The notes below the pieces were generated by a model. It ran no database searches, was not told the DNA's origin, and saw only the letters and a program-made list of their open reading frames with translations. From Zhongshania aliphaticivorans (lineage in GTDB: Bacteria; Pseudomonadota; Gammaproteobacteria; Pseudomonadales; Spongiibacteraceae), in NCBI RefSeq assembly GCF_001586255.1, contig NZ_CP014544.1, positions 1,395,501 through 1,459,500 on the forward strand: a stretch of 64,000 nucleotides of DNA, written 5' to 3'. Positions 26,394-38,111 of this stretch are shown piece after piece (within the stretch, counting starts at the first letter, position 1; each line of letters opens with the position of its first letter). A program made the translations under genes and the position numbers.

Positions 26394-26966
26394 TTAGCTG
26401 GCTGGTGGGGTTTTGCTTGCCGCTTTAGCTTTAGCCGGGGCCTTTTTCGCTGCCGCTTTTTTGGCCGGTGCTTTTTTTGCTGCGGTGGCTTTCGCTGGCG
26501 CCTTTTTGGCTGGGGCTTTCTTTACCGCCGTCTTTTTGGCTGGTGCTTTTTTGGCGGCTGGCTTAGCTGTTTTGTCAAAATTCTTGGCGGCATCTTGGGC
26601 CGCTTTAGCCAGTGCCTTAGCGCGCTGATAATCACCCTTTAGCTCAGTAAGTTGGTCTTTGGCCATAATCATTAAGGCTTTGGCATCTAGTTCTAATTCT
26701 TTTGCCGCATCTACTGCGCCATGAGCACGGTCTAACTGCTTGTGGACTTTGGCGTCCATGCTGGCTTTTGCCTTTTTCTGAAGCTCGCCGAGCTTAGTCT
26801 GCTCTTCCTTTAGCTTTTTACGTGCTCGCTCAGCTTGCACTTTCGCTTTGTCCATTGCCTTGTGGGCATCAGCCATTAAGCGATCGCGCAGTTGTTCAAC
26901 TTTGTGCTCTAAAGATTCGATCTCTTTACGGATTAATGCAACGGGGTCCATTTTCTTATTTGCCAT
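26394..26966 (-). CDS. AlgP-like histone H1-like protein
   Basis: 190 aa protein in two parts. Residues 1-130 are predicted coiled coil rich in Lys/Glu/Ala (IRKEIESLEHKVEQLRDRL...). Residues 133-190 are a low-complexity lysine/alanine/proline tail of repeated KKAPAK and KKAAAK units, as in eukaryotic H1 and Pseudomonas AlgP (AlgR3). Such tails bind DNA non-specifically and compact the nucleoid; AlgP affects alginate gene expression in Pseudomonas. The tail length often varies between strains because the coding repeats recombine. Confidence 0.8.
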   Translation of the reverse strand: MANKKMDPVALIRKEIESLEHKVEQLRDRLMADAHKAMDKAKVQAERARKKLKEEQTKLGELQKKAKASMDAKVHKQLDRAHGAVDAAKELELDAKALMIMAKDQLTELKGDYQRAKALAKAAQDAAKNFDKTAKPAAKKAPAKKTAVKKAPAKKAPAKATAAKKAPAKKAAAKKAPAKAKAASKTPPAS

Positions 26967-27078
26967 GTCAGTGAGCCTCTGGGGTCGATTTTTCTTGTTA
27001 AATAAAAATCTGTAACAGCACTAACATAGCAAACTTTGCGATAATGGACAGTGAATCTTGAAATGCTAGGTGAAAAAA

Positions 27079-27369
27079 ATGGATAAAATGAAATCTGATG
27101 CTATTGAAGCGGCTGCATTCAGGCGCTTATTAGCCCATCTCGACAGTCGCAAAGATGTGCAAAATATCGATTTAATGAATTTAGCTGGCTTCTGTCGTAA
27201 CTGTTTGTCTAAGTGGTATGTTGCCGCTGCGGAACAAGAGGGCGAAAGTGTCGATTATGAGGCGGCGCGAGAGCGGGTGTACGGCATGCCTTACGCGCAG
27301 TGGAAAGCTGAGTTTCAGGCTGAAGCCAGCCCTGAACAATTGGCTGGCTTTGCTAAAAAAAGCGACTAA
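27079..27369 (+). CDS. DUF1244 domain protein
   Basis: 96 aa cytoplasmic protein of a family conserved in proteobacteria, with the hallmark IDLMNLAGFCRNCLSKWY (two cysteines spaced CxxC) at about residues 33-50 and YGMPYAQWKA near 74. Function unknown. The ATG at 27079 is chosen because AGGTGA stands just before it; a GTG at 27070 would overlap that ribosome binding site. Convergent with the next gene, 8 bases between stops. Confidence 0.8.
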   Translation: MDKMKSDAIEAAAFRRLLAHLDSRKDVQNIDLMNLAGFCRNCLSKWYVAAAEQEGESVDYEAARERVYGMPYAQWKAEFQAEASPEQLAGFAKKSD

Positions 27370-27377
27370 AGCTCGCT

Positions 27378-27779
27378 TTAAAGTCCTCCGTTTGGGATAA
27401 AGCGATTGTCTGTATTTGCGCGAATCCACAGTAGCATGTCGCGGGATAGTTTTTCACCGCGCTTGCGCAGGGCTTTATTTATCCAAATGGCGGGTGACTC
27501 TTTGCCCGCATCCCAGCCGCTGATGAGTTTTTCGGCGCGGGTAAAAAAGCGTATTAAATCGACAAGCTCGTCGTTACTGAAGTTGGCGACGGCGGCTTGC
27601 CATTGCTCCGGCGCAACGCGCATAAAGACCGCGTATTTCTGCTGCTCTTCTTCGCTAAAAGGGGCGGGGAGTAATTCGAGCTTATCACTGCGGCTCAGAG
27701 CAATGCATTGCTGCAGCCACTGCGTGTCAATACTGAGGGTGACTTTCTCTTTTTCTGGGGTCCAGCTGCCAATCGCCAT
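27378..27779 (-). CDS. Conserved hypothetical protein
   Basis: 133 aa soluble alpha-helical protein that I do not recognise by name. It has no signal peptide or membrane segment. Tryptophan-rich positions (GSWTPE, QWLQQC, EQWQAA, SGWDAG, AIWINK, LLWIRAN) are spread through the chain, and the C-terminus IRANTDNRFIPNGGL looks conserved-like. Codon use matches neighbours, it has an uninterrupted frame and lies between dinB and DUF1244, divergent from dinB. Confidence 0.65.
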   Translation of the reverse strand: MAIGSWTPEKEKVTLSIDTQWLQQCIALSRSDKLELLPAPFSEEEQQKYAVFMRVAPEQWQAAVANFSNDELVDLIRFFTRAEKLISGWDAGKESPAIWINKALRKRGEKLSRDMLLWIRANTDNRFIPNGGL

Positions 27780-27916
27780 GTTAACTTATACCTACTTACC
27801 GATTATGGGGCTAAGGCCCTAGTATAACGCACAATCACGGGTGACTTGTGCCTAGCGATTTGCTATTTTACTGGCTATTTATCCAGTTGTTGGTGGCTTG
27901 CGGTGAGAATCAGCGT

Positions 27917-28999
27917 TTGCGCAAAATAATACATTGCGATTGTGATTGTTTTTACGCGTCGGTAGAGACGCGTGACAATCCTGCTTTGCGTGGGCGCCCG
28001 CTAGCGGTTGGTGGTGACGCCGCACGGCGCGGCGTCATTGCGACCTGCAATTATGAGGCGCGGGCCTTTGGTGTTCATTCAGCGATGGCGACGGCCACCG
28101 CATTGCGGCGTTGCCCAGATTTAGTGATAGTCGCGCCGAATATGGATAAATACCGCGAAGTTGCACTGCAAATTCGCAGCATATTTGCCCAGTTTTCTGA
28201 AATAATAGAGCCTCTGTCTTTGGATGAAGCCTACTTAGATGTAAGTGGTAGCACGGCATTTCAAGGTAGTGCGACGCGAATTGCGCAAGCTATACGGCAA
28301 CAGGTGAGTTCTGAACTTGGTATTACCATTTCTGCGGGCGTGGCCCCGAATAAATTTTTGGCGAAGGTGGCCAGTGACTGGAATAAGCCCGATGGCCTTA
28401 CTGTGATTACGCCAGCCCAGGTCGACGACTTTGTCTTAAGCCTGCCAGTGAGCAAAATTCATGGCGTCGGCAAGGTAATGGCAGCGCGGATGGCTGCCTT
28501 GGATATATACACCTGCGCGGACCTGAGGCAGCGCAGTATGGATGAGCTGCAGCGTCACTTTGGTAAGTTTGGTCAGCAGCTTTATGATTACGCCCGCGGA
28601 ATTGATCAGCGCGATGTCAAAACCCACCGCCAGCGCAAATCCCTTAGTGTCGAAAACACCTACGCGGAAGATATTGAGGGGGTGGAGCTAGCGCTTGCGG
28701 CGTTGCCCGCTTTACTCGATGAGCTAAAACGACGCTTGAATAAGCACAATGGCGAAACCTTTACTGGCGTGTTTGTGAAATTAAAGGCATCTGACTTTAG
28801 GCAGACCACCATCGAGCGGCGTTGCGATGGCTTTCTTGAATTAGACCTGTTTGAGACTCTTCTCAAAGAAGCTTGGCTAAGAATGGAGTCTTCCCTGCGT
28901 TTAGTCGGGGTGGGGGTTCGGTTTGGCAATAAACAAAGTGGGGCAGTGGCTGAGCGGCGTGCTGAGTATCAATTAGATTTGTTTGATCCGGGCATCTAG
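27917..28999 (+). CDS. dinB: DNA polymerase IV (Y-family)
   Basis: Translesion polymerase. From the TTG at 27917 the protein reads MRKIIHCDCDCFYASVETRD, aligned with E. coli DinB at its first residue, 360 aa. Catalytic acids D8 and the SLDEAY pair (about D103/E104) are present; the steric-gate position 13 is Tyr rather than Phe. The little-finger domain follows residue 235, and the end QLDLF is a beta-clamp-binding motif. A GTG at 27848 would add 23 hydrophobic residues not seen in the family; GGTGAG at 27902 supports the shorter form. Usually an SOS gene, but no clear LexA box was found. Confidence 0.9.
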   Translation: MRKIIHCDCDCFYASVETRDNPALRGRPLAVGGDAARRGVIATCNYEARAFGVHSAMATATALRRCPDLVIVAPNMDKYREVALQIRSIFAQFSEIIEPLSLDEAYLDVSGSTAFQGSATRIAQAIRQQVSSELGITISAGVAPNKFLAKVASDWNKPDGLTVITPAQVDDFVLSLPVSKIHGVGKVMAARMAALDIYTCADLRQRSMDELQRHFGKFGQQLYDYARGIDQRDVKTHRQRKSLSVENTYAEDIEGVELALAALPALLDELKRRLNKHNGETFTGVFVKLKASDFRQTTIERRCDGFLELDLFETLLKEAWLRMESSLRLVGVGVRFGNKQSGAVAERRAEYQLDLFDPGI

Positions 29000-29116
29000 G
29001 CTTACCCTACAAAATACCATGTTCCTCAGATGCTTGCGTTCGTAAGCAATGACTCTTATTAGTAGGTGTGTTTGCGTTCGCCGTCCCTCATTAAGCGTTT
29101 CGCTAAGACAATAAAA

Positions 29117-29145
29117 AAAGGGAGCACGGTTTCCCGTACTCCCTT
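29117..29145 (-). terminator. Rho-independent terminator of the OmpA gene
   Basis: A 13-bp stem with one mismatch (AAAGGGAGCACGG / CCGTACTCCCTTT). On the minus strand it is followed by a TTTTTT tract. It lies 18 bases past the OmpA stop codon. Confidence 0.85.
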
Positions 29146-29162
29146 TGTCAGTTTAGTAAGCC

Positions 29163-30476
29163 TTATTTATTCGGGCTAATAACCTGCAGCTCAACACGAC
29201 GATTGCGTTCACGACCTTCGTCAGTACTGTTGTCGGCAACCGGCCTACTTTCGCCGTAGCCTTTGGCTTTTTGACGTGACTCGCTAATGCCTTTACGTGT
29301 TAAGTAGCGCACCACTGATTCAGCGCGTGACTGAGACAGCTTCAGGTTGTATGCATCGCTACCAACCGAGTCGGTGTGACCCATGATGATGATGTTTACG
29401 TCAGGCTCATTGGCCAGTGATTCTGCAACTTTATCAAGTACGGTCTGTGAATCTAGCATCAGACGCGACTTGTTAAACTCAAAATGCACGCCGCTTAAGG
29501 CAACAGTCTGAGATATCACACAGCCACGTGAATTGACTTTAAGGCCTGGCAGAGTACCTGGGCACTGGTCAATCTTGTTTGGTACGCCGTCGCCGTCGCT
29601 ATCCAGTGGGCAGCCTTGAGCATTGACTGGAACGCCGCGTGGAGTGCCTGGGCACTGATCAATGTCATTTGGTACGCCGTCGCCGTCGTCATCAATAGAG
29701 CAGCCGTTTACATTAACCCGAGCGCCAGGCGGCGTGTTAGGGCATTGGTCGCGGAAGTTAGGAATGCCATCGCCGTCGCTATCCAGCGGGCAACCCGTAG
29801 CGTCAACTGGGGTGCCGCGCGGAGTATTGGGGCATTTGTCGATGCGGTCGGGTACGCCGTCACCGTCGGAGTCGAAATTATACGGGCGCGGTTTCTCGCC
29901 AAAGGGTACCGAAATACCGATTAGGGCTGCGTAGGTGTAGAAATTATCATCGTCAGGGAATAAGGGCAGATCTCGCTGAATACTGTCAATTTGGTAGCGA
30001 ATCTCACCGCGAAGGGAGACTTTATCTAGCTCATACATAAAGCCGGCGATCGCATCACTGCCGTAATCAGTTTGATTTGACGTGACGGTAGGCGTTTCGT
30101 AATCAATTTCATGGTAAGTGACGCCTACGCCCAGATAGGGCTGCAGTGCATCTGCGTTCAGCATAAACGCACCAAGGGGGAAGTACAGAAAATCTAAACC
30201 ACCGGCAAAGCGGCTGTAGGTGTCGTTGTTGGTGTTTTTTAACTCACCGTAGTTAAGGTGGGTATCAACCATGACATAGGCGCTTATCGGCTTACCAATA
30301 CCAATTTTACCTTCGTTACCTGAGTCGTAATCGTCTTTATCGGCAAAGGTCGAGCCAATCATGCCATGAACACGCCAGCGGCTATCAATTACTGCTTCTT
30401 TGTCATCGGCTGCATAGGCAGAAAATGCACTGCACCCAACAGCAAGAGCAAGCGTTATATTACGCAGTTTACTCAT
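29163..30476 (-). CDS. OmpA/OprF-like outer-membrane protein with TSP3 repeats
   Basis: 437 aa. Signal peptide (MSKLRNITLALAVGCSAFSAYA), an N-terminal eight-stranded barrel to about residue 190, then four calcium-binding thrombospondin type 3 repeats (DSDGDGVPDRIDKCPNTP and variants, about residues 203-320), then an OmpA C-terminal peptidoglycan-binding domain with GHTDSVGSDAYNLKLSQSRA near 370. The start at 30476 is chosen because GGAGAA lies 7 bases upstream; the ATG at 30491 contains that ribosome binding site. A structural protein anchoring outer membrane to cell wall. Confidence 0.92.
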   Translation of the reverse strand: MSKLRNITLALAVGCSAFSAYAADDKEAVIDSRWRVHGMIGSTFADKDDYDSGNEGKIGIGKPISAYVMVDTHLNYGELKNTNNDTYSRFAGGLDFLYFPLGAFMLNADALQPYLGVGVTYHEIDYETPTVTSNQTDYGSDAIAGFMYELDKVSLRGEIRYQIDSIQRDLPLFPDDDNFYTYAALIGISVPFGEKPRPYNFDSDGDGVPDRIDKCPNTPRGTPVDATGCPLDSDGDGIPNFRDQCPNTPPGARVNVNGCSIDDDGDGVPNDIDQCPGTPRGVPVNAQGCPLDSDGDGVPNKIDQCPGTLPGLKVNSRGCVISQTVALSGVHFEFNKSRLMLDSQTVLDKVAESLANEPDVNIIIMGHTDSVGSDAYNLKLSQSRAESVVRYLTRKGISESRQKAKGYGESRPVADNSTDEGRERNRRVELQVISPNK

Positions 30477-30504
30477 TGATAATTTCTCCATAGCTTTGTG
30501 TTGT

Positions 30505-30532
30505 AAAAACGCGACCAGTTGGTCGCGTTTTT
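30505..30532 (-). terminator. Rho-independent terminator of the large lipoprotein gene
   Basis: Perfect 12-bp stem (AAAAACGCGACC / GGTCGCGTTTTT, loop AGTT) ending with a T-run on the minus strand, 10 bases past the lipoprotein stop and ahead of the OmpA start. Confidence 0.85.
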
Positions 30533-30542
30533 TCTATTGTTT

Positions 30543-33455
30543 TTAGAGAGGGAGGTCGAGGCCGAGGCCGGATAAGATGTCGCCCAAACCTAACGTATCA
30601 AGTAGACCGTTAAGCGCTGAAAGATCGGGAACTTGATCTATGGGGAGACCTGTTTGCTCTGCAACAGTCGCTAAAGCGCCGGCTAAGGTTGCAGCCAATT
30701 CTTCCGGATTTAGGCCTTCAAGTGCGCTAGTTAAGTCCTCAGGATTAATCTCTTCTGCGCCGGGAATCATACCCACCAAGCTGGTAATTGCGGCAATTAC
30801 GTCATCTGTAGGCAAACCTTCTCCACCAGCATCGCTCAGTGCGGTGATTAAATCGCCCAGAATTGCCTGAACACCATCCAAATCGCTTGGAATAGGCACT
30901 GGTAGCTGATCTATACCGGGAATGTCACTGAAGTCGCTGGTTAGGATTGCATCAAGCAATGCATCAACGGGGATCTGGTTCAGTGCGTCGCCAACCGGTA
31001 GCTGAGAAATCGCTGGGTCGCCGTAGTAGCCAAGGTTAAACAGGGCAGGTAGTAACAACTGGTTAGACAGATCGTCATTAGCCGACAACAGTGGATCCAA
31101 AATTTGGCAGATAGAGCCGGCCTGATCTTGCAGGGCAATAGTACCAGCAGGCTGAATCAGTACGCTGGCGCCGTTTTCAGACAGCGGATCTGCTTCTACT
31201 GCAGGGTTGCTACCTTCGGCGGGTTTAGCGGCGGTGTATATCAGGTTTTTGTCGGCGTCGACAAACACGCGAATACACATTGTTGCTAGACGCGCATCAC
31301 CTTGGGTAACTAATAAGCCTTTTTCGGTAGCGCTAAACTCAGCAGGTTTGCCAGCACTGGTTAATGGTAGTGGCAGGGCATCAAGGATTTCTGCTGGTAC
31401 TCCTGAGCCGAGGGCGTCAGCAAGAGGTACTAGCGCAGCATCCAGTGGGGTGTCTGTTGGAATGCTGTCTTCTGGCAGGGCAATGCTTTCGGTAATAGGT
31501 GCGACAACACAGGTTTTATTGGCGCTGTCGTAATAGCCAACATCAGCCGTATAGATAACGGCCTCGAGCTCTGACACGTCCTTAAGAATACTAAGGTCGG
31601 CAGGATCAACAGTTGCAGGGTCGGCGCCAGCATCTACTGCGCTTTTCAGGAGAGCGTGGGCGTAGAACTTACGGCTCCCAGGTATTGTACTAAAGTCAAA
31701 CCCGTTTTCTCGGCTGGCGTTGATGCTGTAGTTGCCGCTGCCAAGGCAGGAGAATTCATCAACAATTGGCGCCTGTGATGGGTCGTCTTGTTGCTGCAAC
31801 AGGTATAGTGCAACTAAGCGGTCATCGATAACATTGACAGTAACGGAGTCGGTCAATGAGCCTTTGTAGGTTGCGATTAAAGCAGAGCTGCCAAAGGTTG
31901 GGTTAGCTGGCGTGGTTGGGCTCGCGGTGGTCATTGGGTCTTGTTCTGGGTTTACCTTCAGGATAGCTGGTGCGCTAACAGTCCACTTAACGGTGCTGTC
32001 GCCGCAACGTGCTTCAAGGCCAGAATAGTTACAGATTGCAACGAAGTCTTGGTCTTCCTGAAGAATGCTGTAGTTGATGTTGTATATTTTGTCTGAGTTC
32101 ACCGCAGCGAAGGAGCCGTCCTTATTGATGGGCCTGATGGTGACGGAGTCAACATCTGCATCGGTAAGGTTCAGTTTTAAGTTGCCGGTGATGCTACTGG
32201 TGAGGCTGTTTTTGTAGCTGGCGGTAACCAAACTATTGTTTTTAGAAGTATTGTTGCGAATGGCGTTGTAATCAGCTTGGCCAATTAAGGTCGCTGTGCC
32301 GTCAGTTGTGCTTAAGTTTGTGCTGTAAATATCGGTGGGCGTACCTGACCAGCTTAAAACACCGGCGCCGCGGCACTGATAGCGATCAAATACTTGGTCA
32401 GCATTCGCGGGGTTTTCGTAGTGCAGTTTGGCAACCATTTGCAGTGTTTCGCCAGCAGGTACCGTTGCTTCTGTAATGGCGGTGCCATTATCTAAGCCTT
32501 TGCAGCTTGTTAGTGGGGTAACGGTTTGGTCTAAGTCGCCGTTACCATTACAAGTTTGGCCTGCAGGGTTAACTACGACGCATACATCCACAGATTTAAC
32601 CGCTGCGGGCTGAATGATGATGGTTTTAACAGCAAAAGTCGCTGGGTCGTTGGCCGTGTCGTCATCATAGAGTAGTGTGCAGTCGGAACTTGGGGCGATG
32701 GTGCTGATAATAACGGTAATGGCTTCTTGACTATTGCTGCTATCAAAGGGGTTGGTGATGGTTGCAGTTGCCGCGGTTTGGCCGCCTGCATATTCCGCAA
32801 ACTTAAAAAAGCCTTTATTGGCACAAAACTGAGCTTCTGCAGTGCGGTTTTCACGCTGGGTCAGACCTCGCAGGGCTTGTACTAACTGATAAGAAGCAGT
32901 GGCGGTCGCGTCTGCATCCAGCGGATCGATTGCGATAATTTCTGGGCCAGTAATAAACGGCGGCGGTACACGTTTGGGTGGAACAACCGTGAACTCTTCA
33001 GAAACGACATAGGCAGTGCCTTCAAAAGTGTAGCTACCATTTAAGGTAAGTGTAATGGGGCCTTGAGGCTCAGCGAGGAAAGCGGTGCTGATGATGTCTT
33101 TTACTTTACCAAAGCTAGTCGCCTGGCGAACGGCGGCAGCTAGGTCGGCAATCGCTGGATCGCCGACAGGGCCGCTGATAGACCAAGTTGTTTCTCCGGT
33201 GACATTTAGTTGGGGGCCTAGATTTTTGTTAACGCCATCTGCTTGCAGGGCGACCATGCGCGCAAGAATACCATCTTCAACTTTACTCGTACCTAAACCG
33301 GCCAGCTTTGTTCCGAGAGGGAAGTCTATGCGCAAAGAGGTAGGGTCGAGCTTTGGGTTGGCACGGTCTGGGCTGCGGGCATCACTACCGCCACCGCAAG
33401 CAACGAGCACGCTCGCTGCGATAGCTAACGATATACTAAGAATTTTCGTTTTCAT
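30543..33455 (-). CDS. Large lipoprotein with Ig-like domains, unknown function
   Basis: 970 aa surface or periplasmic lipoprotein. From the ATG at 33455 (strong GGAGGGG ribosome binding site) the signal peptide ends in the lipobox LVAC at Cys20, followed by GGGSDARS. The middle, about residues 100-560, has repeated beta-sandwich patterns of bacterial Ig-like type (VKSVDVCVVV, DSVTIRPINKDG, LTDSVTVNVID). The last 200 residues are rich in Leu, Pro, Asp and Ala (QLPVPIPSDLDGVQAIL, GLGDILSGLGLDL). Many paired cysteines suggest disulfides. No catalytic motif was found. It precedes the OmpA gene but has its own terminator. Confidence 0.7.
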   Translation of the reverse strand: MKTKILSISLAIAASVLVACGGGSDARSPDRANPKLDPTSLRIDFPLGTKLAGLGTSKVEDGILARMVALQADGVNKNLGPQLNVTGETTWSISGPVGDPAIADLAAAVRQATSFGKVKDIISTAFLAEPQGPITLTLNGSYTFEGTAYVVSEEFTVVPPKRVPPPFITGPEIIAIDPLDADATATASYQLVQALRGLTQRENRTAEAQFCANKGFFKFAEYAGGQTAATATITNPFDSSNSQEAITVIISTIAPSSDCTLLYDDDTANDPATFAVKTIIIQPAAVKSVDVCVVVNPAGQTCNGNGDLDQTVTPLTSCKGLDNGTAITEATVPAGETLQMVAKLHYENPANADQVFDRYQCRGAGVLSWSGTPTDIYSTNLSTTDGTATLIGQADYNAIRNNTSKNNSLVTASYKNSLTSSITGNLKLNLTDADVDSVTIRPINKDGSFAAVNSDKIYNINYSILQEDQDFVAICNYSGLEARCGDSTVKWTVSAPAILKVNPEQDPMTTASPTTPANPTFGSSALIATYKGSLTDSVTVNVIDDRLVALYLLQQQDDPSQAPIVDEFSCLGSGNYSINASRENGFDFSTIPGSRKFYAHALLKSAVDAGADPATVDPADLSILKDVSELEAVIYTADVGYYDSANKTCVVAPITESIALPEDSIPTDTPLDAALVPLADALGSGVPAEILDALPLPLTSAGKPAEFSATEKGLLVTQGDARLATMCIRVFVDADKNLIYTAAKPAEGSNPAVEADPLSENGASVLIQPAGTIALQDQAGSICQILDPLLSANDDLSNQLLLPALFNLGYYGDPAISQLPVGDALNQIPVDALLDAILTSDFSDIPGIDQLPVPIPSDLDGVQAILGDLITALSDAGGEGLPTDDVIAAITSLVGMIPGAEEINPEDLTSALEGLNPEELAATLAGALATVAEQTGLPIDQVPDLSALNGLLDTLGLGDILSGLGLDLPL

Positions 33456-33663
33456 TTGTTCCCCTCCAGGAGAAAACTGCCGAAACACAATCGAGTTAAA
33501 CATTAAAGTTTTAGATGCACGTAGTTTCACGGATGTGGTTATTAAAAACAACACTATGCGCAGCTAGGTTTTGATGTTAGCGCTAAAAATGTGAAAATTT
33601 CTGTGAATCAGTCGTAAATCAAGTGATCCAGTGCGATGCAAAGGGGAGTTTTAATAAAGAGGG

Positions 33664-33697
33664 CTTAAAACCCCTCCCTTGGCGGAGGGATTTTAAG
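33664..33697 (-). terminator. Hairpin terminator after gcvP
   Basis: A 14-bp stem with one mismatch (CTTAAAACCCCTCC / GGAGGGATTTTAAG) directly after the gcvP stop codon on the minus strand. The following tract is only moderately T-rich. Confidence 0.65.
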
Positions 33698-36571
<2,874 letters not shown>

Positions 36572-36949
36572 GCGAAGGGCTGCCTGCGTCGTCTAATTTG
36601 CGGCGGCCATTAAACCATAAAGGGGCGTCGGTTTCCTTGGCAATTTTCCCTGTTCGGCAGGCTTTATGCGCGAGGAATGTCGCTTATTCATTGCGCTAAT
36701 TACGGCATTTTTTCAGGGAATCGACTGTTTGGTTTTTATCCATTGGCGAGATGCAAATTAAGTGAGTTCGCAATTTTAGTTACATCATCTGGCAGGGGTG
36801 TGTCGCAGGCGCTTTATTTGGCGCAATTTACCGTGTTTTGGCGTGATGATAGCCTCGAATCCCTGAGTGCAGGCGTTATAAGATAGTTGCTTATTAATGT
36901 TTGGTGCGAGGGCGGTGCAGTGGTAGTGGGCGTTGAAGGAAGGCGTGGC
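36572..36949. other. Intergenic region upstream of the peptidoglycan-binding lipoprotein
   Basis: About 380 bases between the divergent gcvP and the lipoprotein gene. I see no conserved RNA, tandem repeat or palindrome. The open frames here have no ribosome binding site or family resemblance. Confidence 0.4.
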
Positions 36950-38032
36950 TTGAAGACAAGGCTCAGCGTATTGGGAGTGGCGATGCTGCTCAGTGCCTGC
37001 ATGCCGATAGCTGTCCCTGTGGGTGGCCAAGTGCCGCCAGAATACAGCCCCGAAGAAGGCCGGATTTCCTCGCTAGAGTCAGCGCTAGCGGACGCAATGA
37101 TCGAGATTGAAAAAATGAAGGCTCGTACCGTGAGTAGTGGCGATGAGTTACCTGCCATTCCACCAAATGCGGAAACGGGGCGCTGCTATGCTCGTATGCT
37201 GTTGCCACCTGCTTATGTGAGTCGCGTTGAGCAGCGGGTAGTGAAGGAGGCCAGTGAACGCCTTGAGACCGTGCCGGCGACGTATGCCATGTTTAATGAG
37301 CAGGTCTTAGTCAGCGAAGAGCATGTGCGTTTAACCGTAGTGCCAGCAACGTACAAATGGCTAGAAGAACACACTGAGGTGTTGCCGGCGCGGAGTGAGC
37401 AAGTGCTGGTTAAGGCGGCGGAATACAAAACCGTAATGGAAGATGTGATCGTCTCTCCTGAGGAGTTGGTTTGGCAGCGAGGCCGGGGCGAGCTTGAAAA
37501 AATTGACGAAGAGACCGGTGAAATAGTTCATCAGCGGCGAATTCCGGCAACATACAAGAAAATAAGTAAGCAGGTTTTAGTTGCGCCAGCTGAGTATCGC
37601 AAGGAAGTAACGCCGCCGGTGTATGAGACTTTACGCAAGCGAGTCGTTGATGTTCCGGAGCACACCATTGAAGAAGTGGTGCCTGCAAAGTACAAGACGG
37701 TTACCGTGCAGCGTGAAATAGCGCCAGAAAAAGAAGTGCGCCACCCCATTGCGCCAATCTATAAAAGCTTTAGTTATCGCGAGAAAATCGCTGATGCGCG
37801 CTTGGATTGGCGGATGATTCCCTGTGAGCGCGAGGTGAGCAAAGATTTGGTCTATAGCCTTCAGCGTGCGCTGCGCGCCAAGGGTTACGACACGGGTGGA
37901 CTCGACGGGGTGTTGGGTAAATATACTTTGGCAGCAATTCATGATTACCAAAAGTCCCAGGGTTTAGCGACCGGTCGTTTATCGGTAGAAGTGATCGATG
38001 CCCTAGGAATATCATTGTTGGCGGCCCAGTAG
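36950..38032 (+). CDS. Peptidoglycan-binding lipoprotein with PATY-type repeats
   Basis: 360 aa from a TTG start at 36950, preceded by GAAGGAAGG. The signal peptide LKTRLSVLGVAMLLSAC ends in the lipobox LSAC at residue 17. Residues 110-285 hold about eight degenerate units of roughly 20-25 residues with the core PATYK/PAEYK followed by VLV or VVP and E-rich ends (VPATYAMFNEQVLV, IPATYKKISKQVLVAPAEY, VPAKYKTVTVQ). The C-terminus is a PG_binding_1 domain (LQRALRAKGYDTGGLDGVLGKYTLAAI). Likely an outer-membrane lipoprotein that spans to the cell wall. Function of the repeats is unknown. Confidence 0.75.
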   Translation: MKTRLSVLGVAMLLSACMPIAVPVGGQVPPEYSPEEGRISSLESALADAMIEIEKMKARTVSSGDELPAIPPNAETGRCYARMLLPPAYVSRVEQRVVKEASERLETVPATYAMFNEQVLVSEEHVRLTVVPATYKWLEEHTEVLPARSEQVLVKAAEYKTVMEDVIVSPEELVWQRGRGELEKIDEETGEIVHQRRIPATYKKISKQVLVAPAEYRKEVTPPVYETLRKRVVDVPEHTIEEVVPAKYKTVTVQREIAPEKEVRHPIAPIYKSFSYREKIADARLDWRMIPCEREVSKDLVYSLQRALRAKGYDTGGLDGVLGKYTLAAIHDYQKSQGLATGRLSVEVIDALGISLLAAQ

Positions 38033-38111
38033 AGCATTATTAAAATGCACCGCCGAATAAAATTGGCCGGTGATACTTGCCCAGTTGATTTTATGCGGCG
38101 CACAATGGGGC

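Noticed and set aside
26388-26642. Plus-strand frames rich in Gly/Phe/Trp or Ala opposite the AlgP-like gene
   Set aside because: They mirror the KKAPAK codon repeats of the minus-strand gene and have no ribosome binding site or family resemblance.
36572-36886. Glycine riboswitch upstream of gcvP, and a 69-codon frame at 36677
   Set aside because: No glycine aptamer consensus was found on the minus strand, and the frame lacks a ribosome binding site and family resemblance.
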